64,000 nt of DNA from NCBI RefSeq assembly GCF_020873895.1, contig NZ_JAHWGT010000009.1, positions 162,640-226,639 on the forward strand, in the 5' to 3' direction. This document shows, in pieces, positions 1 to 10,036 of this stretch. Below the pieces are notes generated by a model that made no database searches, was not told the DNA's origin, and saw only the letters and a program-made list of their open reading frames with translations. Within the stretch, counting starts at the first letter, position 1. The number at the start of each line of letters is the position of its first letter. The translations under genes were made by a program, and so were the position numbers. The DNA is from Streptomyces sp. DH12 (GTDB lineage: Bacteria > Actinomycetota > Actinomycetes > Streptomycetales > Streptomycetaceae).

Positions 1-1521
<1,521 letters not shown>

Positions 1522-1704
1522 GCACCCGGCACGGACCACGGGGTGGACCCGCGACCCAAGGGGGGAGCCGCGGGCCCGCCCCGTCGCCGTCCACCAAGTC
1601 CGACGCGCCCGTCGTGTCGGGTGTCCACCGGGTCTGCCGCGCCCGTCGTGTCCGACGGAGCGGTCGGGGCCGCCGGCCGGTGGCCAGGGTCCCCGCCCGT
1701 GGGG
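1522..1704. other. Convergent intergenic region, no gene seen
   Basis: 183 bases between the 3' ends of thiC and the next, opposite gene. It is very G+C rich with short GCGGGCCCGC-type palindromes but no convincing stem-loop plus T run. Confidence 0.4.
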
Positions 1705-2466
1705 TCAGTCCGGGCGGGGGCCGGTGAGGTCGGCGGCGGGCGCGTGCGGGGCGGCGGGCCCGGGTCCCCGCGGGCTCACCTGCTGTGGCGGGTGGGTCCC
1801 CGACGCGGCCAGGGCCTCGTACAGGAAGGGCAGGACGCCGCGTTCCCGTAGGGCCCGGCGCCACGCCTCGCGGGCGCGGGCGACCTCGTCCGGTTCGGCC
1901 GCCCCGGTGGCGTGCACCTCGGTCTGGCGGTTGCGCAGGGCCGTGACCAGCAGTCCCGCCCCCGCCGCGAGCAGGCCGGCGGCGGTGACGGCGGCGAAGA
2001 ACCAGCCGGCGGAGAGCAGTTGGCCGGCGACATGCGGCGGCGGGGCCAGCATCCTCAGCAGGTACCCGAGGAGCAGCAGGACGACCGCGGCCGTGCCCGC
2101 GAGGACGGGCGTCAGGACGGTGACGACGACGCCGAACCCCGCTCCGGGCGTCACCTCGTCCCGCGGGCCGGTCCCGGCCCCGGGGCCCGGTCGGGAGCCC
2201 GCCCCGGGGGCCGCGGCGGTGCCGGCCGCGGCGCGGGGCGGTCTGCGGTGTTCCTCGCGCACCCGGACGAGGTGCGCGTACTCGGTGGCGGCGGCGGTGT
2301 TGATCAGTGCGGCCGCGTCCATGGCCATGGCGCGGAGCTGCCCGGTGTCGAGCCGCGCGGGTGCCGCGGACGGCTCCGGGCTGTCGGTCGCGGTGCGCAG
2401 GGCTTCGTCGAGGATCCGCTCGTACTCGGCGCGGTCCTCGGGCAGCAGGTGCGGAGCGCTCGTCAT
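1705..2466 (-). CDS. Hypothetical two-TM membrane protein
   Basis: 253 residues, no family recognised. The N-terminal ~90 residues are soluble and acidic/helical (LLPEDRAEYERILDEAL). A Gly/Pro/Ala-rich stretch follows, then two hydrophobic segments at about residues 108-137 and 148-175, a charged helix (EVARAREAWRRALRERG) and a Pro-rich tail. It starts at an ATG preceded by a GGGGGA Shine-Dalgarno stretch. It is transcribed toward thiC and in the same direction as the metallophosphoesterase upstream of it. No signal peptide is evident. A cytoplasm-facing membrane protein of unknown role is the most that can be said. Confidence 0.7.
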   Translation of the reverse strand: MTSAPHLLPEDRAEYERILDEALRTATDSPEPSAAPARLDTGQLRAMAMDAAALINTAAATEYAHLVRVREEHRRPPRAAAGTAAAPGAGSRPGPGAGTGPRDEVTPGAGFGVVVTVLTPVLAGTAAVVLLLLGYLLRMLAPPPHVAGQLLSAGWFFAAVTAAGLLAAGAGLLVTALRNRQTEVHATGAAEPDEVARAREAWRRALRERGVLPFLYEALAASGTHPPQQVSPRGPGPAAPHAPAADLTGPRPD

Positions 2467-2588
2467 GCGTCCCCCGATACTCCCGTGGGGCCTGGGCCCG
2501 CCGTGTGACGGCGGGTGGGCAGCCGATCGTAGAGCCGCCGCACCGGGAGGTGACAGGGGTTTCCGGAATTCGCCCCTCGTGGTCGCGC

Positions 2589-3851
2589 TCAGTCAGCGAG
2601 CGGGAGCTGCTGGACGAGCAGCTTCCCGGCCATGGTCACCCCGCCGTCCATGGCGATGGCGAGCCCGCCCGCGTACACGTGCGGACCGGCGACGACCGGG
2701 ACGACCGGCTCGCCGTCCGCGTCCTCGGTGCCGACCTCGCCCAGCAGGTACGGGATCGGGCTGTGGCCGTGCACGACGCGCCGCCCGCCGTACGCCGCGA
2801 GGAGCTCCCGTACTGCGTCGGCGCCGCCGTCGTCGCGGAACGCGAACCGCTTGGTGAGCTTGCGGAACAGGTCCCAGCACTCGTCGGCGTCGTTGCGGGT
2901 GAGGACGGAGTGGACGGTGTCGTTGACGTCCTCGATGGTGCTGCCGTAGTCCAGGTACGCGGTGGTGTCGGAGTGCAGCAGGAGATGGCCGTCCTCCTCG
3001 ACGATCGCGTCGAGGCGCGACATCCACTGGAGGTGGACGTCCTGGAGGCGGTCCATGTCGTTCTTCTGGCCGCCGTTGAGCAGCCAGGCGGCCTGGAAGG
3101 TGGCGGTGCCCGCGCCGGAGTTGACCGGGGTGTCGCCGAAGCGCTTGGCGCCCAGCAGCAGCAGCTCGTGGTTGCCCATCAGGGCCTTGCAGTAGCCGCC
3201 GGCGGCCGCCGCCTCGGCGGACAGGCGCATGACGAGGTCGATGACGCCGATGCCGTCGGGACCGCGGTCCGTGAAGTCGCCCAGGAACCACAGCCGGGTG
3301 TTGCCGGCCGCCCAGTGACCGTCCGCGTCGACGAGGCCCTTCTCGCGCAGCGCGACGAGGAGTTCGTCGAGGTAGCCGTGGACGTCGCCCACGACGTAGA
3401 GCGGACCGGGGCCCGGCCCCGGCGCCCCGGGAGCGGGGACGGCGGCGGGCTCGGGTGCGCCGTCCGGGGCGACCGTCACCTGGAGCGTGTCGCCCCGGTT
3501 GATGACCGGCAGGTCGCGCTCGGTCGGCGTGTAGCCGTCCGGGTACTCCTCGGGGAAGGCGTTGCCCGGATGCGGCGCCTGCTGTGCCTGCGGCACCGGT
3601 GGCGCCTGCTGGGGCTGCGGGGTCTGCGGCACCGACGCCGGTGGCGCCTGCTGTGCCTGCGGCGCCGGCGGGGGTGCGACCGGCCGGCCCTGCGGGGCCT
3701 CCTGCGCCGACCGCCCCTGCCCGTGTTCCTGCCCCTGCGGCTCCGGATGTGCGGAGTGACTCTGCACGGGTACCTGGGCATACGGCGGTACGCGGAAGTC
3801 GCGCAACGTCGCCGTCCGCACCACGGGTCCCTGACCGGCCCCCTGAGTCAT
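2589..3851 (-). CDS. Metallophosphoesterase (calcineurin-like) with long Pro/Gln-rich N-terminus
   Basis: 420 residues from an ATG with a GGAGGGG ribosome site just upstream; a GTG five codons earlier is also possible. The first ~145 residues are Pro/Gln/Ala-rich low complexity. The catalytic domain then carries the binuclear-metal motifs in order: GDVHG, GDFTDRG, GNHE and, near the C-terminus, HGHSP. These are the signatures of PPP-type/calcineurin phosphoesterases. The motif order and GDxTDRG favour a Ser/Thr-phosphatase-like or diadenosine-tetraphosphatase-like enzyme, but the substrate cannot be read from sequence. A candidate -10 (TATGAT, 3929-3934, minus strand) lies upstream. Confidence 0.85.
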   Translation of the reverse strand: MTQGAGQGPVVRTATLRDFRVPPYAQVPVQSHSAHPEPQGQEHGQGRSAQEAPQGRPVAPPPAPQAQQAPPASVPQTPQPQQAPPVPQAQQAPHPGNAFPEEYPDGYTPTERDLPVINRGDTLQVTVAPDGAPEPAAVPAPGAPGPGPGPLYVVGDVHGYLDELLVALREKGLVDADGHWAAGNTRLWFLGDFTDRGPDGIGVIDLVMRLSAEAAAAGGYCKALMGNHELLLLGAKRFGDTPVNSGAGTATFQAAWLLNGGQKNDMDRLQDVHLQWMSRLDAIVEEDGHLLLHSDTTAYLDYGSTIEDVNDTVHSVLTRNDADECWDLFRKLTKRFAFRDDGGADAVRELLAAYGGRRVVHGHSPIPYLLGEVGTEDADGEPVVPVVAGPHVYAGGLAIAMDGGVTMAGKLLVQQLPLAD

Positions 3852-4126
3852 CGACCCCTCCACCACCGTCGCGACGCCCTCACATCGCGGACCGGCCTGG
3901 TCGGGGCGGCCCGCGCTGTCGTGCGCCCATCATAGGAATGAGGCTTGTGCTGTGTGACGCACCAGGGGTGGTGAATCAGGGTGCACGCCCGGATCACCGG
4001 CTGTTTCGCCCCAATTGAGAAGGTCTGGACCGGGGGAGACGCGATTCCTGTCAGGGTGTTGCCAGGTTCCGTGCCGGCTTGTTGTGAGGTTCTGCCCGAT
4101 TCCGTACCGGGCCCGCCTGCTGTGTC

Positions 4127-5242
4127 CTACTCCTGGCGCGGTTGCCGCGGTGGACTCACCGTCGTCCGCGGCGCCCTGCGCTGCGACGACGTCCGGATGA
4201 TCAGCTCCGTCGGTATCACCTGCCCGACGGGGCGGCCCTGGTCGACGCCCTCGATCGCGTCGATCAGCAGCTGGACGACCGCGGTCCCGATCCGGCGGGG
4301 TTTGAGCGAGAGGGTCGTGATCGGCGGCTCCGTCGTGGCGTACACCGTCGACTCGCTGCAGCACACGAGGAGCAGGTCCTCGGGGACGCGCAGCCCGTAC
4401 CGCCGCGCCGCGGCCAGCAGGTCGGTGCCGTTCGGGTCGAACAGGCCGTAGACGGCGTCGGGGCGGTCGGGTCGGGCGAGCAGCCGGTCGGCGGCGACCG
4501 CGCCGGCGCACGGGTCGTGGGCGGGGTACGACTCGTAGACCGGGTCCTGCCCGACGCGCTCGCACCAGTGGAAGTAGGCGGTGGTGGACAGGCGGGTGTA
4601 CGTGTCGGTGGTGGTGCCGGTGAGCAGTCCGATCCGGCGGGCGCCGGCCTCGGCGAGGTGGTCGAGGAGGCCGAGCACGGCCGCCTCGTGGTCGTTGTCG
4701 ACCCAGGCGGTGATGGGGAGGGTGCCGGCGGGGCGGCCGTCGGAGACGACCGGGAGCCCCTGGCGGAGCAGCTCGGCCACGACGGGGTCGTGGTCGGAGG
4801 GGTCGATGACCACGGTCCCGTCGAGGGCGACGTTCGACCAGACGTCGACCGGGCTGCGGCGGGAGGTGGCGGGGAGGATGACCAGGGCGTAGCCGCGGGC
4901 GAGCGCGGCGGAGGTGGCGGCCCTGGCCATCTCGGCGAAGTAGGGGAACTCGGTGAAGGTGAAAGGTTCATCCCCGTAGGTCGTCACGGTCAGGCCGATG
5001 AGGCCCGACTTGCCGGTACGGAGCGTGCGGGCCGCCGCGGAGGGCCGGTAGCCCAGCCGGTCGGCGACCTCGCGGACGTGGCGGCGGGTGGCGTCCGGGA
5101 GCCGTCCCTTGCCGTTGAGCGCGTCGGAGACAGTCGTGATGGAGACGCCCGCCGCGGCGGCCACGTCCCGGATGCCCGCGCGCCCCTGCCGGCTCCCCCG
5201 GGTCTGTGCCCGGCTCACCTGGTGCTTCCCTGCTGCTGTCAT
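4127..5242 (-). CDS. LacI-family transcriptional regulator
   Basis: 371 residues. The N-terminal helix-turn-helix (GIRDVAAAAGVSITTVSDALNG) and hinge (RLGYRPSAAARTLR) are typical LacI/GalR, followed by a periplasmic-binding-protein-like effector domain (GLTVTTYGD..., VVIDPSDHDP, GLLTGTTTDTYTRL, AVYGLFDPNGTDLLAAA). The ATG chosen fits the usual short tail before the HTH. The longer upstream open frame is not protein-like. A TACTAT -10-like hexamer nine bases before the ATG suggests a very short or absent leader. The effector is unknown. The gene faces away from the aminotransferase, with 395 bases of shared upstream DNA. Confidence 0.9.
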   Translation of the reverse strand: MTAAGKHQVSRAQTRGSRQGRAGIRDVAAAAGVSITTVSDALNGKGRLPDATRRHVREVADRLGYRPSAAARTLRTGKSGLIGLTVTTYGDEPFTFTEFPYFAEMARAATSAALARGYALVILPATSRRSPVDVWSNVALDGTVVIDPSDHDPVVAELLRQGLPVVSDGRPAGTLPITAWVDNDHEAAVLGLLDHLAEAGARRIGLLTGTTTDTYTRLSTTAYFHWCERVGQDPVYESYPAHDPCAGAVAADRLLARPDRPDAVYGLFDPNGTDLLAAARRYGLRVPEDLLLVCCSESTVYATTEPPITTLSLKPRRIGTAVVQLLIDAIEGVDQGRPVGQVIPTELIIRTSSQRRAPRTTVSPPRQPRQE

Positions 5243-5637
5243 GGCGAGCCGATAGTAGGGCGACGGGAGGCGCCGAGGACGGACGCATATGCGCGCGTTG
5301 ACAGGTACGTTTCTGCAAGGCCGGGACGTGCCAACAGGGTGCAAATGCAAGGAAGTTGCGGGATTTTTCCGGGCGGGGATCGTCGTGCGCGTGTATGGGC
5401 CCGGCTGCTGGACGCGGTTTCGAAGAGCGTGCAACTCACCTCTACGGGGGACGCGCGCCACGGCGCGGGCCACCAGCGTGCGCCAGGTTTCCCCGCGCTC
5501 CCCCCGGGGTGGGGAAGCCGGAACCGGCCGCTGTGCCGACTGTCACCGGCACTGGCCCGAATTCGGCCATTCGCAGGGACGGGGAATCCTCATAAGGTGT
5601 GCAGTATCGGTGGTACATACGGTCGAGGAGGACCACA
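5243..5637. promoter_or_regulatory. Divergent promoter region between lacI-type gene and aminotransferase
   Basis: 395 bases with no credible gene. It contains a 10-bp palindrome CGCATATGCG (5284-5293), a TTGACA hexamer (5298-5303) lacking a well-placed -10, and repeated TGCAAGG words (5314-5320, 5346-5352). The spaced TGCAA words could be repressor half-sites for the adjacent LacI-type protein; that is inference only. Confidence 0.4.
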
Positions 5638-6723
5638 GTGAGCGAGACGAGCCCCAAGCTGCGCGCCGTGCTGGACGACATCCCCACCTACAAGCCGGGG
5701 AAGCCGGCCACCGCTGCCGAAGGCCGCGTTGCCTACAAGCTGTCCTCCAACGAGAACCCGTACCCGCCGCTGCCCGGCGTGCTGGAGGCGGCGCTGTCCG
5801 CCGCGGCCGACCTCAACCGCTACCCGGACCTGGCCTGCACCGCGCTGGTGCACGAGCTGGCGGAGCGGTTCGGCGTGCCCGTCTCGCACGTGGCGACCGG
5901 TACGGGGTCCGTCGGGATCGCCCAGTCGCTGGTGCAGTCGACGGCCGGTCCCGGGGACGAGGTCATGTTCGCCTGGCGGTCCTTCGAGGCGTACCCCATC
6001 GTCACGCAGATCAGCGGTGCCACCCCGGTGAAGGTCCCGCTCACCGCCGACGGCACGCACGACCTGGACGCGATGGCGGAGGCGATCACCGACCGCACGC
6101 GCCTCATCTTTGTCTGCAACCCCAACAACCCCACCGGCACCGTGGTGCACCGTGCCGAGCTGGAGCGCTTCCTCGACCGGGTGCCGTCCGACATCCTGGT
6201 CGTCCTGGACGAGGCGTACATCGAGTTCATCCGTGACGACGAGGTGCCGGACGGCATCGAGCTCTACCGGACCCGGCCCAACGTGGCCGTGCTGCGCACC
6301 TTCTCCAAGGCGTACGGGCTGGCCGGCATGCGCGTCGGGTTCGCCATCGCGCACGAGCCGGTCGCGGCAGCCCTGCGCAAGACGGCCGTGCCGTTCGGCG
6401 TCACGCAGGTCGCGCAGGACGCGGCGGTGGCCTCCCTGCGGGCGGAGGACGAGCTGCTGGGGCGGGTGGGCTCGCTGGTGTGCGAGCGCAAGCGGGTCTG
6501 CGAGGCGCTGGCGGCCCAGGGCTGGGAGCTGCCGCTGACGCAGGCGAACTTCGTGTGGCTGCCGCTCGGCGAGCTGTCCGGTGACTTCGCCGCCGCCTGC
6601 GAGGAGGCGGGCGTGGTCGTCCGTCCGTTCGCCCCCGACGGCGTCCGGGTCACGATCGGTGAGGTCGAGGCGAACGACATCTTCCTGCGGACCGCGGAGG
6701 CGTTCCGCAAGGAGCGGTTCTGA
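5638..6723 (+). CDS. hisC: Histidinol-phosphate/aromatic aminotransferase (HisC-like)
   Basis: PLP enzyme of fold type I, 361 residues, starting at GTG with GAGGAG seven bases upstream. Family marks are [11 protein letters not shown] near the N-terminus (substrate-binding lid), NPNNPTG, DEAYIEF and the PLP lysine in [14 protein letters not shown] (about K224). This is the HisC/phenylalanine aminotransferase branch. Because it stands alone, away from other his genes, it may act on aromatic keto acids as well as, or instead of, histidinol phosphate. The family assignment is firm; the substrate is not. Confidence 0.9.
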   Translation: MSETSPKLRAVLDDIPTYKPGKPATAAEGRVAYKLSSNENPYPPLPGVLEAALSAAADLNRYPDLACTALVHELAERFGVPVSHVATGTGSVGIAQSLVQSTAGPGDEVMFAWRSFEAYPIVTQISGATPVKVPLTADGTHDLDAMAEAITDRTRLIFVCNPNNPTGTVVHRAELERFLDRVPSDILVVLDEAYIEFIRDDEVPDGIELYRTRPNVAVLRTFSKAYGLAGMRVGFAIAHEPVAAALRKTAVPFGVTQVAQDAAVASLRAEDELLGRVGSLVCERKRVCEALAAQGWELPLTQANFVWLPLGELSGDFAAACEEAGVVVRPFAPDGVRVTIGEVEANDIFLRTAEAFRKERF

Positions 6724-6780
6724 CCGCTCGCCGGTGGTGCCGGCGGTACCGGTGATCCCGGTGGTACGGGTGATCCGGTG

Positions 6781-6844
6781 GTCAGGCAGGTCCTGGCAGT
6801 AGGGGCGGCCCCGGCGGTCAGGCAGGTCCCGGCAGTACGGGTGG
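6781..6844. repeat. 36-bp-period imperfect tandem repeat
   Basis: A 28-bp G-rich unit at 6781-6808 recurs at 6817-6844 with three mismatches, in the intergenic DNA between the aminotransferase and the cyclophilin-like gene. More degenerate GGTGGT/CCGG words precede it. No stop-free coding role is evident. Confidence 0.6.
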
Positions 6845-6915
6845 TTCTTGTGGCCCCGGTTGGGCTCGGCGGTCCCGGTGGCCGCCGTGGGGCCCGAGGC
6901 GGTGCCGGGGGCGGG

Positions 6916-7284
6916 TCAGGCGGCTTCGACGCGGATCGGGTCGCCGTCCCGGACCGTCGCGAGGATCCGCGGGTCGTCGTCCAGCCGGCCGAGGACATTG
7001 CACGGGGAGGCCAGCCGGCACTCCTCGCCCCGGGAGATCGGTGTGGGGCCGTAGGGGAGCGCCAGCGCGTCGCCCTCCGGCCAGAACGCGACCGTGCCGG
7101 GCTCGACGACCTGGCGGGCGCCCGGCTCCGTCCCGGTCGAGACGGGTGTGTCGAAGTAGACCTCCTCGCCCCAGGTGCGGGCGGTGGAGACGATCGGGAG
7201 GACCCCCGCGAGCGCTCTGCTCGTGGGGGTCTCGTCGATGGTGGCGGTGGTGTGGCCGGCCGGCCACGAGATGCGTATCTGCAT
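6916..7284 (-). CDS. Cyclophilin-like fold protein (TM1367-type)
   Basis: 122 residues from the ATG at 7284; the 14 codons open upstream are not protein-like. The pattern MQIRISWPAGHTTATIDETPTSRALAG...EEVYFDTP...G(T)VAFWPEGDALALPYGPTPIS...NVLGRL matches small cyclophilin-like barrel proteins (Pfam Cyclophil_like family), whose biochemical role is unknown. There is no Shine-Dalgarno sequence before the start. A TTCAACA-AGA-TGTTGAA inverted repeat lies 8-24 bases upstream. It sits convergent with the aminotransferase and divergent from cydA. Confidence 0.8.
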   Translation of the reverse strand: MQIRISWPAGHTTATIDETPTSRALAGVLPIVSTARTWGEEVYFDTPVSTGTEPGARQVVEPGTVAFWPEGDALALPYGPTPISRGEECRLASPCNVLGRLDDDPRILATVRDGDPIRVEAA

Positions 7285-7291
7285 GGCCGAA

Positions 7292-7308
7292 TTCAACAAG
7301 ATGTTGAA
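7292..7308. promoter_or_regulatory. Inverted repeat, MarR-like operator candidate
   Basis: TTCAACA-AGA-TGTTGAA: perfect 7-bp arms with a 3-base spacer, 8 bases upstream of the cyclophilin-like start. Size and A/T-rich arms suit a dimeric winged-helix regulator such as MarR. No such regulator is encoded next to it. Confidence 0.5.
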
Positions 7309-7358
7309 GTGTGACGGAAGAGGCACCCCCCACCTCTCCCTACGGATTTCGTCTGCGT

Positions 7359-7390
7359 CATAATGATTGTGATTGTGAACGCATTCACAA
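7359..7390 (+). promoter_or_regulatory. cydA promoter -10 and Rex operator
   Basis: TTGTGAACGCATTCACAA at 7373-7390 has perfect 7-bp arms and matches the Rex operator known from Streptomyces coelicolor (TGTGAAC...TTCACA), where Rex represses cydABCD unless NADH is high. A CATAAT -10-like hexamer at 7359-7364 lies just upstream, so bound Rex would sit at about the transcription start. The GTG of cydA follows 103 bases later. Confidence 0.88.
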
Positions 7391-7493
7391 GCGCGCCAGG
7401 TTCCTCCCTTGATCCACCGGAATCGGCGGGCGAACGGAAGGCCGTGGGGCTGCGAGGCCGCCAGGGCTGCGAGGCCGTAAGGAGAAGATCGTC

Positions 7494-8999
7494 GTGGACC
7501 TGGCTCTGGCGCCAGAGACGCTGGCGCGGTGGCAGTTCGGTATCACCACCGTCTACCACTTCCTCTTCGTCCCCCTGACCATCTCACTCGCCGCGCTCAC
7601 GGCCGGTCTGCAGACCGCGTGGGTGCGCACCGACAAGGAGAAGTACCTCAGGGCCACCAAGTTCTGGGGCAAGCTCTTCCTGATCAACATCGCGATGGGC
7701 GTCGTCACGGGCATCGTCCAGGAGTTCCAGTTCGGGATGAACTGGTCCGACTACTCGCGCTTCGTCGGCGACGTCTTCGGGGCGCCCCTCGCCTTCGAGG
7801 CGCTGATCGCGTTCTTCTTCGAGTCGACCTTCATCGGCCTGTGGATCTTCGGCTGGGACAAGCTGCCGAAGCGCATCCACCTGGCCTGCATATGGATGGT
7901 GTCGATCGGCACCATCCTCTCCGCCTACTTCATCCTCGCCGCCAACTCCTGGATGCAGCACCCGGTCGGGTACGCGATCGACAAGGTGTCCGGGCGGGCG
8001 GAGCTCACCGACTTCTGGGCCGTCCTGAGCCAGAACACCACCGTTACTCAGGTCTTCCACACCATGACCGCCGCCTTCCTCACCGGTGGCGCCTTCATGG
8101 TCGGCATCGCCGCCTTCCACCTGGCCCGCAGGAAGCACGTGCAGGTGATGAAGACCTCGCTGCGGCTCGGCCTGGTCACCGTGGTGGTCGCGGGCCTGCT
8201 GACCGCGGTCAGCGGCGACCTGCTCGGCAAGGTCATGTTCAAGCAGCAGCCCATGAAGATGGCCGCCGCCGAGGCACTGTGGGACGGCGAGGGACCCGCC
8301 CCCTTCTCGCTCTTCGCCTACGGTGACGTCGACGAGGGCCACAACAAGGTCGCCATCGAGGTCCCCGGCCTGCTCTCCTTCCTCGCCAACGGCGACCTCA
8401 CCTCCCACGTGCCCGGCATCAACGACACCAACAAGGCCGCGCAGGAGAAGTACGGGCCCGGTGACTACCGGCCCAACATCCCCGTCGCCTACTGGTCCTT
8501 CCGCTGGATGATCGGGTTCGGCATGGCCTCCTTCGGCCTCGGCCTGCTGGGGCTGTGGCTGACCCGCCGGAAGTTCCTGCTGCCGGCGCCCCTGCGCGTC
8601 GGCGAGGACGAGGTGCCCCACCTCGTGCTCTTCCGCAAGCCCCTGAGCCACAAGCTGACCCGGCTGTACTGGCTGACCGCCCTGTGGACCCTGGGCTTCC
8701 CCCTGATCGCCAGCTCCTGGGGCTGGATCTTCACCGAGACCGGCCGTCAGCCGTGGGCCGTCTACGGCGTGCTGCGCACCAGCGACGCGGTCTCCCCCGG
8801 CACCTCCCAGGTCGAGGTCCTCATCTCGATGACCGCCTTCACGCTCCTCTACGCGGTGCTCGCCGTCGTCGAGGTCAGGCTGCTCGTGAAGTACGTCAAG
8901 GCCGGCCCCCCGGAACTCACCGAGGCCGACCTCAACCCGCCCACCAGGATCGGCGGCCACGACCGCGACGCCGACCGGCCCATGGCCTTCTCGTACTGA
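7494..8999 (+). CDS. cydA: Cytochrome bd oxidase subunit I CydA
   Basis: Quinol-oxidising, haem-carrying subunit of the high-affinity cytochrome bd oxidase, in the cytoplasmic membrane. 501 residues, starting at GTG with AAGGAG upstream. The N-terminus RWQFGITTVYHFLFVPLTI carries the conserved haem-ligand histidine region. The GRQPW motif (TETGRQPWAVYGVLRT) near the C-terminus is diagnostic. The Q-loop is of the short type, as usual in actinobacteria. It is the first gene of cydA-cydB-cydDC, with 16 bases to cydB, and is controlled by the Rex site upstream. Expect induction under low oxygen. Confidence 0.97.
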   Translation: MDLALAPETLARWQFGITTVYHFLFVPLTISLAALTAGLQTAWVRTDKEKYLRATKFWGKLFLINIAMGVVTGIVQEFQFGMNWSDYSRFVGDVFGAPLAFEALIAFFFESTFIGLWIFGWDKLPKRIHLACIWMVSIGTILSAYFILAANSWMQHPVGYAIDKVSGRAELTDFWAVLSQNTTVTQVFHTMTAAFLTGGAFMVGIAAFHLARRKHVQVMKTSLRLGLVTVVVAGLLTAVSGDLLGKVMFKQQPMKMAAAEALWDGEGPAPFSLFAYGDVDEGHNKVAIEVPGLLSFLANGDLTSHVPGINDTNKAAQEKYGPGDYRPNIPVAYWSFRWMIGFGMASFGLGLLGLWLTRRKFLLPAPLRVGEDEVPHLVLFRKPLSHKLTRLYWLTALWTLGFPLIASSWGWIFTETGRQPWAVYGVLRTSDAVSPGTSQVEVLISMTAFTLLYAVLAVVEVRLLVKYVKAGPPELTEADLNPPTRIGGHDRDADRPMAFSY

Positions 9000-9015
9000 G
9001 GAAGGGGAGCGAGGC

Positions 9016-10020
9016 ATGGAACTGCCCACCGTCTGGTTCGTACTCATAGCCGTCCTGTGGATCGGCTACTTCTTCCTGGAGGGCTTCGACTTCGGCGTCG
9101 GCGTCCTGACCAAGCTGCTCGCCCGCGACCGGACCGAGAAGCGCGTCCTCATCAACACCATCGGCCCCGTCTGGGACGGCAACGAGGTATGGCTGCTCAC
9201 CGCGGCCGGTGCCACCTTCGCCGCCTTCCCCGACTGGTACGCCACCCTGTTCTCCGGGTTCTACCTGCCGCTGCTCGTCATCCTGCTCTGCCTGATCGTG
9301 CGGGGCGTCGCCTTCGAGTACCGGGCCAAGCGGCCGGAGGAGCGCTGGCAGCACAACTGGGAACAGGCCATCTTCTGGACCTCCCTCGTGCCGGCCTTCC
9401 TGTGGGGCGTCGCCTTCGCCAACATCGTGCGGGGCGTCGAGATCGACGCGTCGAAGGAGTACGTCGGTTCGCTCCTCGACCTGCTCAACCCCTTCGCCCT
9501 GCTCGGCGGGGCGGTCACGCTGACGCTGTTCACCTTCCACGGGGCGGTGTTCACCGCGCTGAAGACCGTGGGCGACATCCGGATCCGCGCCGGCAGGCTG
9601 GCGCTGGCACTCGGCCTCGCCACCACCGCCCTCTCCGCCGGTTTCCTGCTCTGGACCCAGTCCACGCGAGGGGACGGCACCAGCATGGTCGCGGCGGCCG
9701 TCGCCCTGGCCGCCCTCGTCGGGGCGGTCGGCGCGATCCGGGCCGGACGGGAAGGCTGGTCGTTCGCCCTCTCGGGGGTCACGATCGCCGCCGCGTTCGC
9801 CATGCTGTTCCTGACGCTCTTTCCGAACCTCATGCCGTCCTCGCTCGACCCGGACTGGAGCCTGACCGTCGGGAACTCGGCGTCCAGCCCGTACACGTTG
9901 AAGATCATGACCTGGTGCGCGGCCATCGCCACGCCGCTCGTCCTGCTCTACCAGGGCTGGACGTACTGGGTGTTCCGCAAGCGCATCGGCACCCAGCACA
10001 TCGCCGACGCGACGCACTAG
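9016..10020 (+). CDS. cydB: Cytochrome bd oxidase subunit II CydB
   Basis: 334-residue polytopic membrane partner of CydA. The N-terminus TVWFVLIAVLWIGYFFLEGFDFGVG is the conserved first membrane helix with the GFDFGVG signature. IGPVWDGNEVWLLTAGGA-type sequence follows (here INTIGPVWDGNEVWLL). About eight or nine hydrophobic segments can be counted. The start ATG has GGGGAG upstream, and 16 bases separate it from each operon neighbour. It stabilises CydA and is needed for haem d insertion. Confidence 0.96.
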   Translation: MELPTVWFVLIAVLWIGYFFLEGFDFGVGVLTKLLARDRTEKRVLINTIGPVWDGNEVWLLTAAGATFAAFPDWYATLFSGFYLPLLVILLCLIVRGVAFEYRAKRPEERWQHNWEQAIFWTSLVPAFLWGVAFANIVRGVEIDASKEYVGSLLDLLNPFALLGGAVTLTLFTFHGAVFTALKTVGDIRIRAGRLALALGLATTALSAGFLLWTQSTRGDGTSMVAAAVALAALVGAVGAIRAGREGWSFALSGVTIAAAFAMLFLTLFPNLMPSSLDPDWSLTVGNSASSPYTLKIMTWCAAIATPLVLLYQGWTYWVFRKRIGTQHIADATH

Positions 10021-10036
10021 GCGCCACTGGCAGGGG

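Noticed and set aside
5298-5303. TTGACA as a -35 element for the aminotransferase gene
   Set aside because: No -10-like hexamer 16-19 bases downstream, and it lies more than 330 bases from the start.
6724-6915. Collagen-like small gene from the G-rich repeats after the aminotransferase
   Set aside because: Repeats are imperfect, no ribosome site, and the frame is not maintained between copies in a protein-like way.
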